A DNA stretch of 9,916 nucleotides from a bacterium (GTDB lineage: Bacteria; Krumholzibacteriota; Krumholzibacteriia; LZORAL124-64-63): assembly GCA_018652925.1 (NCBI GenBank), contig JABIBH010000108.1:1-9916 (forward strand). The letters run 5' to 3'. The notes beneath the pieces are model-generated. The model had not been told where the DNA came from and did not search any database. It saw only the letters and a program-made list of their open reading frames with translations. Below, one piece after another: positions 1 to 5,621 of this stretch. How positions within the stretch are numbered: position 1 is the first letter of the stretch; the number at the start of each line of letters is the position of its first letter. The position numbers were made by a program, and so were the translations under genes.

Positions 1-950
1 AGCCGATCAAGGAAGTGGTGATCCTGGGTGAGATTCTGGCGATTTCGGCCATCATCATGAGCATGCTGTTTGTCTTGGTGGATGTGGGGCGGCCGGATCG
101 GGTCTGGCATCTGATACCAGGCATCGGCCGGCTGAACGTGCCCTCGTCGATGTTAGGCTGGGACGTGCTGGTGCTCAACGGCTATCTCCTGTTGAACCTG
201 GCTATTGTTACCAGCCTTCTGGTCAACTTGTTTCTGGGCAAAGAACCTAACAAAAAGATATTCTATCCCTTGGTTTTGCTTTCCATTCCCGCGGCCATCG
301 GCATTCACACGGTGACGGCTTTTCTGTACAACGGATTTCCCGCCCGCCCATTCTGGAACGCAGCAATCCTGGCGCCGCGCTTTCTGGCCTCAGCCTTCTG
401 TTCGGGACCCGCATTGCTGTTGATGCTGATGCAGCTCCTGCGGCGCTTCACCGACTTCGAGATCAAGGATTCCGCAATCTGGAAAGTAGCCGAACTCATG
501 GCCTACGCCATGTTCCTGAACCTGTTTCTGCTGGGAGCTGAAGTCTTCAAGGAGTACTACTCAGCCACCGAACACCTCATCCACATGAAGTACATGTTCC
601 AGGGAATTGACGGACACAGGGCCATAGCGCCGTGGATGTGGCTGTCCGTGGTTTCTTCCACCATTGCCTTCCTGCTGTTCCTGATTCCGCGCACCCGAAC
701 CCATCCGGTGACGTTGAACATCGGCTGCATCCTGATCTTCATCGGCGTGTACCTGGAGAAAGGCATGGGCTTGGTGATTTCCGGCATGACGCCCGACACA
801 CTTGGCGAGATCTACGAATACTTACCCACCTGGAACGAACTGTTTGTCGCCCAGGGGATTTTTGCCATCGGTTCGCTGGTGTTCATTTTCCTGGTGAAGG
901 TGGCGACTCCCATCATGCTGGAATACAATTCGCGGGAAAGCGCAGATTAG
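1..950 (+). CDS. NrfD/PsrC-family quinol-interacting membrane subunit (DsrP/Hmc-like), 5' partial
   Basis: This is the membrane subunit of a respiratory oxidoreductase that exchanges electrons with (mena)quinone and passes them to or from an Fe-S partner on the outer face of the membrane. The frame is open to the window edge (first whole codon at base 3), so the start lies upstream. The GTG at 15 is not a credible start because it falls inside a transmembrane helix. The family motif LVDVGRPDRVWHL follows that first visible helix, and in NrfD proteins at least one more helix normally precedes it. About eight hydrophobic helices are visible. The end, with YLEKGMGLVISGMTPD and GEIYEYLPTW, resembles the DsrP/HmcC-type branch more than DMSO-reductase anchors. 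Its Fe-S and cytochrome partners should be upstream. Bases 61-120 hold 36 G+C of 60, well above the downstream genes. Family assignment is firm; the exact complex is unknown. Confidence 0.87.
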   Translation, partial: PIKEVVILGEILAISAIIMSMLFVLVDVGRPDRVWHLIPGIGRLNVPSSMLGWDVLVLNGYLLLNLAIVTSLLVNLFLGKEPNKKIFYPLVLLSIPAAIGIHTVTAFLYNGFPARPFWNAAILAPRFLASAFCSGPALLLMLMQLLRRFTDFEIKDSAIWKVAELMAYAMFLNLFLLGAEVFKEYYSATEHLIHMKYMFQGIDGHRAIAPWMWLSVVSSTIAFLLFLIPRTRTHPVTLNIGCILIFIGVYLEKGMGLVISGMTPDTLGEIYEYLPTWNELFVAQGIFAIGSLVFIFLVKVATPIMLEYNSRESAD

Positions 951-957
951 GATAACT

Positions 958-1980
958 ATGAACAAAGCAAAACAGTTAATAAATGGATATGCCGTTCTAG
1001 AAGCTGGTGGCAAATTTGAGCCCTTCAGCTACGAAGCTGGCGAACTTGGTCCCAACGAAGTGGAAATTGACGTTCTTCATTGCGGTATATGCCACAGTGA
1101 TTTGAGCATGGTCAAAAACGATTGGGGTATGTCGCAATATCCTCTTGTGGCTGGTCACGAAGTGGTTGGCAAAATTTCAGCTATAGGTAGCAAGGTCCAT
1201 AACCTGAAAACGGGAACAGCCGTTGGGCTAGGTTGGCACGCAGGTTATTGTGGTCATTGCCATCCTTGTAAAACGGGAGACCAGAATCTATGTGCAGAGG
1301 CTAAATCAACAATTGTTGCACACCACGGTGGCTTTGCGGATAAAGTGCGCGCCGACGCCGCCAGCGTTGTTGTCATTCCTGATGGGATAGACTTAGAGTC
1401 AGCTGGCCCACTGTTTTGCGGCGGTATTACGGTGTTTAACCCTCTTGTTCAATTTGACGTAAAATCAACTGACAAAGTAGCCGTCATTGGCATTGGTGGG
1501 CTTGGGCATATCGCTTTACAATTTCTTAATGCCTGGGGCTGCGAAGTCACAGCGTTCACATCAAGCGAATCTAAACGCAGCGAAGTTTTGAATATGGGAG
1601 CACACAGGACATTGAATTCTCGTGATCAGGGAGAGATCGAGTCCGCTGCGGGCAGTTTCGATTTTATTATCTCTACAGTCAACGTGAAGTTGGATTGGAC
1701 TCTGTATCTCAACACGCTTAAACCTAAGGGACGCCTGCATTTTGTGGGAGCGCCGATGGAGCCTCTCGACGTGGGAGTTTTCTCTTTGATCTCTGGACAA
1801 AAAACACTTTCTGGATCGCCTGTGGGTAGTCCGACAACCATAGAGTTGATGTTGGAATTTGCTCGTTTACATAAGATTAAACCGCAAATTGAAGTCTATC
1901 CGATGAGTAGAATCAACGAAGCCTTTGATCACTTAAAATCTGGTAACGCAAAATACAGAATAGTTCTCTCAAATGACTAG
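958..1980 (+). CDS. Zinc-dependent, probably NADP(H)-specific alcohol dehydrogenase (MDR superfamily, cinnamyl-alcohol-dehydrogenase/YahK-like)
   Basis: This cytoplasmic medium-chain dehydrogenase of 340 residues interconverts alcohols and aldehydes. The catalytic zinc site is intact: Cys45 (in HCGICHSD), His67-Glu68 (AGHEVVG) and Cys154 (FCGG). The structural zinc lobe has all four cysteines, at 98, 101, 104 and 112. The Rossmann motif GIGGLG lies at 178-183. The following strand ends in TSSESKR (201-207), whose serine and lysine/arginine fit NADPH rather than NADH in this subfamily. Length is typical. The ATG start is 7 bases after the NrfD stop, with AGGA at 949-952 overlapping that stop codon, so the two genes could be cotranscribed. 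Nothing in the window names the substrate. These enzymes usually act on a broad range of aldehydes, including aromatic ones. Base composition is lower in G+C than in the NrfD gene. Confidence 0.93.
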   Translation: MNKAKQLINGYAVLEAGGKFEPFSYEAGELGPNEVEIDVLHCGICHSDLSMVKNDWGMSQYPLVAGHEVVGKISAIGSKVHNLKTGTAVGLGWHAGYCGHCHPCKTGDQNLCAEAKSTIVAHHGGFADKVRADAASVVVIPDGIDLESAGPLFCGGITVFNPLVQFDVKSTDKVAVIGIGGLGHIALQFLNAWGCEVTAFTSSESKRSEVLNMGAHRTLNSRDQGEIESAAGSFDFIISTVNVKLDWTLYLNTLKPKGRLHFVGAPMEPLDVGVFSLISGQKTLSGSPVGSPTTIELMLEFARLHKIKPQIEVYPMSRINEAFDHLKSGNAKYRIVLSND

Positions 1981-2018
1981 TGATCTTTAGCGTTAGCCAA
2001 ATCGATTGGACTCGAATC

Positions 2019-2798
2019 ATGAAATATTGTATATCAGTTATCCTTTGTCTCGTCGCATGGTCAGTCTCAGCTGGCGATCTTCCTGATGACTATCTTCCAT
2101 TTACATTGCACCAGTTTGATGAAAAGCTTGAAGGTGAAAGTGAATTCCTCGATGGTTTTAAAATTTCCATGAATGTGCCACCTGAATTCTTGGAAAGTGG
2201 ATTGAATATAGAAGCAATAATTTCGTTGGTTCGCAGTCAAAACGTAACAGGAATTGTTACTTATCCGAGCGGGAGAACAACCAAGATCGAATACGAAATT
2301 GTCCGCCACAGGGAAGCAGAAGAGATTTATATGAAATCCTCTTTGGGCTACTTCTTGTGGGAGTATATTTCCATTCATGACGGAAAATTAAACCTCGCTA
2401 TTTACTGGTGGTATTGTCCTCCGGCAACGGAGAAAGATCGGGAGATAATAGAATTTACCGAGAAGATTCTTGCGGATTCAAGCCGTTGGCATAAAGATGA
2501 TGACAGAGAATGCGGGAATGACATTGAGAACAATCTATGGAGCCTCTTCTGTGCACTGAAGTACGCTTCAATGGAGATAACCGGTGAATACAATCACCAC
2601 AACACAGCGATACAATCGGTAAGATTCGTCATTGATGATTTAGTTCCAAATCACGGATTCGCCCACACGCTAATGGACTACAATAATGAATCATCTACGA
2701 CGCACAGTGATATCTTGCATGTTCTAGAAATATCGAGGCAGCGCATTGAGGGCAAGCTAAATTCTTCAAAATCCAGTAGAGTCCGTAACGATGAATAG
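2019..2798 (+). CDS. Exported protein of unknown function (259 aa)
   Basis: I do not recognise this family. The ATG at 2019 is preferred because it begins a textbook signal peptide: MKYC, a hydrophobic stretch to about residue 16, and a likely cleavage site VSA/GD after Ala18. The frame is open back to a GTG at 1980 that overlaps the dehydrogenase stop, but that start would put 13 polar residues before the signal. The Shine-Dalgarno is weak (TTGGA at 2006-2010). The mature part is acidic and hydrophilic, with no further membrane helix. It holds three cysteines (133, 165, 178), an aromatic patch around 110-133 (LWEYISIHDGKL, YWWYCPP) and an Asn/His/Asp-rich C-terminal third (DLVPNHGFAH, MDYNNESSTTHSD). 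It ends in a basic, serine-rich tail. It is probably periplasmic or secreted. The gene lies 26 bases before a membrane protease gene, which may be relevant. Confidence 0.7.
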   Translation: MKYCISVILCLVAWSVSAGDLPDDYLPFTLHQFDEKLEGESEFLDGFKISMNVPPEFLESGLNIEAIISLVRSQNVTGIVTYPSGRTTKIEYEIVRHREAEEIYMKSSLGYFLWEYISIHDGKLNLAIYWWYCPPATEKDREIIEFTEKILADSSRWHKDDDRECGNDIENNLWSLFCALKYASMEITGEYNHHNTAIQSVRFVIDDLVPNHGFAHTLMDYNNESSTTHSDILHVLEISRQRIEGKLNSSKSSRVRNDE

Positions 2799-2824
2799 TG
2801 ATGTCTACCAAAGGAGAACCTCGA

Positions 2825-3559
2825 ATGCCTACGACGATAAGCGAATCTTCAGGAATCTCCAGGGCTAAGCCAGTCAGGGTCAGAGTGCAGTTGCTGGCTG
2901 TTTTGCTTGGCGTGCTTCCCCTTTACACCACTCTGATCTTATACCAGTTAAGGAGAGACGAGCCTCTTTCTCTTGAGGGATTCGTTTTCTACCTTGCGGT
3001 GATTTCTCCTGTGGCAATCGTTATTGCGTTTTTGCTTCTGCGGTTTCTCTGCAAAGAGAATCCTCGAGATCTAAATCTCAAGCCAGGTAAGTTGAAGTCA
3101 GATCTGCTTGCTACGCTTATCCTTATTCTGGTGATTCTCGTTTTCAATGTGGTGTCAAATCACTTTCTTGCGAAGCCATTTCCGGGCGCAGCCTCCGATC
3201 CGAGCGTCAGGAACCTGTTCGAAAATTTGGCCAGTAACCCCGGATTGTTGGCTCTCTTTGTGAGCTTGCTGTTGTTGCTTGGGGCCATCTCGGAGGAGCT
3301 AATCAGGGTCTTCCTGCTGAGCAGATTGTGGAAGTTGTGGCCATCAGCAAAAGGAAAGGCTGTCGCCGTGGTCATCTCGGCCTGTCTGTTTGGTCTCATT
3401 CACGTTTATCGGGGGCCGATCCACGTTATTTGGACAGCCGTTTTTGGATTGCTCATGGCTCTCTGGTACCTTCGGTTTGGTCGTGCTGTGCCGCTGATCC
3501 TTGCTCACTATGTGACAAACGCGCTACAGGTGGTTGTCTTTGCCATATTGGTACAGTAG
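2825..3559 (+). CDS. CPBP-family intramembrane metalloprotease (CAAX protease / Abi-like)
   Basis: This is a membrane-embedded glutamic/metallo-type protease of the CPBP (Pfam Abi/RCE1-like) family, 244 residues with about six to seven hydrophobic helices. The signature motifs occur in order: EELIR at 157-161, FGLIH at 189-193 and HYVTN at 228-232. The second and third match the consensus FxxxH and HxxxN. The first has arginine three residues after the second glutamate, whereas EExxxR would place it four after. The start is fixed by a strong Shine-Dalgarno AAGGAG at 2811-2816, eight bases before the ATG at 2825. The earlier in-frame GTG at 2798 and ATG at 2801 have no such site and would add nine residues. 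Bacterial members have been linked to bacteriocin self-immunity, peptide maturation and membrane-protein processing. No peptide precursor is visible here, so the target is unknown. Confidence 0.85.
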   Translation: MPTTISESSGISRAKPVRVRVQLLAVLLGVLPLYTTLILYQLRRDEPLSLEGFVFYLAVISPVAIVIAFLLLRFLCKENPRDLNLKPGKLKSDLLATLILILVILVFNVVSNHFLAKPFPGAASDPSVRNLFENLASNPGLLALFVSLLLLLGAISEELIRVFLLSRLWKLWPSAKGKAVAVVISACLFGLIHVYRGPIHVIWTAVFGLLMALWYLRFGRAVPLILAHYVTNALQVVVFAILVQ

Positions 3560-3587
3560 GGCTTGAGGTAGAGTTTTTGCAGGTGAA

Positions 3588-3601
3588 GCCAAGGTTTTGG
3601 C
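3588..3601 (+). other. Small hairpin just upstream of the galactanase ribosome-binding site
   Basis: GCCAA (3588-3592) and TTGGC (3597-3601) form a five-pair stem with a four-base loop, ending four bases before the AAAGGTGA site. It could affect translation or mRNA stability at the start of the GH53 gene. A stem this short can easily arise by chance. Confidence 0.2.
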
Positions 3602-3618
3602 GAAAAAGGTGAATTCAT

Positions 3619-4722
3619 ATGGTCAAGTATTTCTTAAAGCATCTTTTCTTGATCGCGGGACTATGCATCATGGCGACTCCAGGACTCACGGTTGAAGGTT
3701 TACCGGTGAGCGGAACGTTACTTAAGGGTGGTGATATCTCAATGTTGCCAAGGTTCGAGGAGCTTGGGGCTGTGTATCGGGACGGCGCAGAGCCGGCTGA
3801 CGCAATCGAGATTATGATGCATAACGGCTGCAATTGTTTCCGTCTACGTCTCTTTGTGAACCCCTCCAAGAAAAATGCTGTCATCCAAGACCTGGACTAC
3901 ACCGTGAGGCTGGCGCAACGAATTAAAAAGACAGAGGCCTCTCTTTTACTAGATATCCACTACTCAGACACCTGGGCCGATCCTAGCCGCCAGACCAAAC
4001 CCGCAGCATGGGAGCACCTATCCTTTCCGGAGCTGGAAGCAAGAATCGAATCATACACGGCAGACGTTATTGCGACGATGAAGAAGGCCAACTGCCTCCC
4101 CGATATTGTTCAGGTCGGCAACGAAATCACACCAGGATTCCTCTGGCCCGAGGGGCGTCTGCAAGGCGTGGAAGGCGGTTGGGATAACTTCACGACGCTA
4201 CTGAAGGCGGGTATCCGTGGAGTCAAGAAGCCACTCAGTGAAAAGGACAATATTAGAATCATGATTCATATCGACAAGGGTGGTAGTGCATCCGGAACCA
4301 GCTGGTTCTTCGGGAACTTGGAGAAATACAATGTTGAATACGATATGATCGGCCTGAGTTTCTATCCCTGGTGGCATGGCGGCATTGATGCTTTGCGAAG
4401 CAACCTGAATCAGACAGCAGAGAGATTCGGTAAGGAGATCGTGGTCGTCGAGACAGCATACCCTTGGCGTAAAGGTGAGCAGACCAAGAACATGGATTGG
4501 CCGCAAACGTCTCAAGGACAGAGACAATTCCTGGATGATGTGATCGAGGCCGTGTTGTCGACCCCCAAGGGACTCGGCAAGGGTGTGCTTTGGTGGTATC
4601 CCGAGTCAATTCTCAACAAGGGTCTCAATGTCTGGATGGGCGGGAGAATGGCACTCTTTGACACCGAAGGACACGGATTGCAGGCTCTTGAAGCGTTTCG
4701 GACAAAACAAAGCTCCAACTAG
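3619..4722 (+). CDS. Secreted arabinogalactan endo-beta-1,4-galactanase, glycoside hydrolase family 53
   Basis: The enzyme cuts beta-1,4-galactan, as found in type I arabinogalactan and pectic side chains, into short galacto-oligosaccharides. It has 367 residues, a normal length for a single GH53 (beta/alpha)8 domain with no carbohydrate-binding module. A signal peptide is evident (MVKYFLKHLFLIAG, cleaved somewhere near residues 20-27). The family opening motif KGGDISMLP is at 36-44, and FRLRLFVNP at 74-82 and DIHYSDTWADP at 112-122 follow. The acid/base is Glu169 in QVGNEI and the nucleophile is Glu278 in VVVETAYPW. SFYPWW at 247-252 is also characteristic. The ATG at 3619 has the site AAAGGTGA at 3605-3612. 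It is the last gene of the accessory block. No galactan transporter or beta-galactosidase is present in the window, so the rest of any utilisation pathway must lie elsewhere. Confidence 0.93.
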   Translation: MVKYFLKHLFLIAGLCIMATPGLTVEGLPVSGTLLKGGDISMLPRFEELGAVYRDGAEPADAIEIMMHNGCNCFRLRLFVNPSKKNAVIQDLDYTVRLAQRIKKTEASLLLDIHYSDTWADPSRQTKPAAWEHLSFPELEARIESYTADVIATMKKANCLPDIVQVGNEITPGFLWPEGRLQGVEGGWDNFTTLLKAGIRGVKKPLSEKDNIRIMIHIDKGGSASGTSWFFGNLEKYNVEYDMIGLSFYPWWHGGIDALRSNLNQTAERFGKEIVVVETAYPWRKGEQTKNMDWPQTSQGQRQFLDDVIEAVLSTPKGLGKGVLWWYPESILNKGLNVWMGGRMALFDTEGHGLQALEAFRTKQSSN

Positions 4723-4738
4723 GCGTTACAAGCGCCTA
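4720..4738 (+). terminator. Stem-loop overlapping the galactanase stop codon; possible weak terminator
   Basis: TAGGCG (4720-4725) pairs perfectly with CGCCTA (4733-4738). A G-U pair and an A-U pair can extend the stem inward, leaving the loop ACA. The first arm contains the TAG stop of the GH53 gene. No T-tract follows, only CTTTCTAAAT, so rho-independent termination would be weak. An mRNA 3'-end stabilising hairpin is an alternative reading. Confidence 0.35.
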
Positions 4739-4944
4739 TGCTTTCTAAATAATCTATAATAAAAACAGCTAAATACCCACCAATTAACTAAGTCTTTACC
4801 CGAGTTTACTATTGCAAATAAATCGAAATTGGGTTAGATTTCATCCGGTTTTCAAAATCATTGCAAAAACAACCAAAATGGTGTCTGTTTCATCTGAACC
4901 AGCCCGTTTTAATTTTACGCTTTCCTATTGAAAGGGAGAGTCAG
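4723..4944. other. AT-rich intergenic region upstream of the ACIII operon
   Basis: This stretch of 222 bases separates the accessory block from the actABC operon and shows no convincing coding potential. The frame open from 4861 lacks a ribosome site and is not family-like. It contains the stem-loop at its left end, a perfect but unpaired TATAAT at 4755-4760, a candidate promoter at 4812-4840, a repeated ATTGCAAA (4811-4818 and 4860-4867), and the strong ribosome-binding site of actA at its right end. It is the natural place for control of the respiratory operon. Confidence 0.7.
4812..4840 (+). promoter_or_regulatory. Candidate sigma-70-type promoter for actABC
   Basis: TTGCAA at 4812-4817 (four of six to TTGACA) is followed after 17 bases by TAGATT at 4835-4840 (four of six to TATAAT). 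This would give a leader of about 100 bases before actA. TTTAAT at 4908-4913 is a better -10 box but has no matching -35. The region is AT-rich, so chance matches are likely. Confidence 0.3.
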
Positions 4945-4947
4945 TTG
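4933..4947 (+). promoter_or_regulatory. Ribosome-binding site that sets a TTG start for actA
   Basis: AGGGAG at 4933-4938, within AAAGGGAGAG, is the strongest purine-rich site in the intergenic region. It sits six bases before TTG at 4945-4947. No ATG or GTG in this frame lies nearby. The protein read from this TTG begins with a short polar stretch and FPKWTN just before its membrane anchor, as expected for ActA. Confidence 0.7.
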
Positions 4948-5610
4948 GGTAATAACAATTCAGGACAATTCAAGTTTCCTAAGTGGACCAACCAGCTTCC
5001 GGCGCTATTGGGCATTCTTGCTCTTGGCGGTGTGATTTATGTTGTCGTCTTATTGACTACAGTTTTCTCACCGGAGATGTCTGCAGTTGGCTATACACCA
5101 GAACAACCGGTAGCATACAGCCATGCTTTACACGCGGGGGATCTGGATATCGATTGCAGATATTGTCACACCGATGTGGAGACAACTGCCAAGGCTAACA
5201 TTCCGCCTACTTCCACATGCATGAACTGTCATAAGACAATCAAATTCGAGAGTGAAGCTCTTGCGCTTGTCAGACAGAGCGAAAAAGATGGCACACCAAT
5301 CAGGTGGAATCGTGTCCATGATTTACCGGACTTCGTTTACTTCAATCACGCAGGACATGTTCAGTCTGGTGTTGGTTGTGTGACTTGTCACGGTCGTGTT
5401 GACAGGATGGAAACAGTTTCACAGGTCAGCAGGCTTACCATGAGCTGGTGCCTTGATTGTCATCGTGATTCCGATGCCAATATCAGGCCTGAAGCACTGG
5501 TCACTCATATGACCTGGGTACCTGATGGCGATGCAGCAGAACTGGGCGCCAAACTGCGTGAAGAAAATAATATCAACCCGACGACAGATTGTTCAACCTG
5601 TCACCGTTAA
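4945..5610 (+). CDS. actA: Alternative complex III subunit ActA, membrane-anchored pentaheme cytochrome c
   Basis: ActA is a cytochrome c subunit of the quinol-oxidising alternative complex III. It carries electrons from the Fe-S subunit ActB towards the acceptor on the outer face of the membrane. From the TTG start the protein has 221 residues. A single transmembrane anchor spans about residues 18-42, and five CxxCH heme-binding motifs follow at 71-75 (CRYCH), 92-96 (CMNCH), 145-149 (CVTCH), 169-173 (CLDCH) and 216-220 (CSTCH). Extra histidines such as His60, His63, His125, His135 and His138 could act as distal heme ligands. Five hemes and one anchor match characterised ActA proteins. The last heme motif ends one residue from the C-terminus. 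The stop codon is 11 bases before actB, so the two are translated from one message. An upstream TTG at 4861 would add 28 residues but has no ribosome site. Confidence 0.92.
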   Translation: MGNNNSGQFKFPKWTNQLPALLGILALGGVIYVVVLLTTVFSPEMSAVGYTPEQPVAYSHALHAGDLDIDCRYCHTDVETTAKANIPPTSTCMNCHKTIKFESEALALVRQSEKDGTPIRWNRVHDLPDFVYFNHAGHVQSGVGCVTCHGRVDRMETVSQVSRLTMSWCLDCHRDSDANIRPEALVTHMTWVPDGDAAELGAKLREENNINPTTDCSTCHR

Positions 5611-5621
5611 AGAAGGTTTTG

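Noticed and set aside
632..955. Plus-strand frame of 107 codons overlapping the NrfD gene
   Set aside because: Its His/Arg/Pro-rich translation is a +1 shadow of the high-GC NrfD gene and has no membrane or family features.
1990..1998. GCGTTAGCC and the similar GGCGTTAC after the galactanase, resembling integron attC core sites
   Set aside because: There is no matching RYYYAAC partner, no long imperfect palindrome at the expected distance, and no repeated spacing between genes. This does not look like a cassette array.
1980..2018. Extended start (GTG at 1980) for the unknown exported protein, overlapping the dehydrogenase stop
   Set aside because: The stop/start overlap suggests coupling, but the ATG at 2019 gives a standard signal peptide. 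The extension is polar and would disrupt it.
4755..4760. Perfect TATAAT as a promoter
   Set aside because: No -35-like hexamer occurs 16-18 bases upstream, and it lies about 185 bases from the actA start in AT-rich DNA where such matches are common.
5589..5621. Longer actB start at TTG 5589
   Set aside because: It overlaps the end of actA, including its last heme motif. The ATG at 5622 has a well-spaced AGAAGG site.
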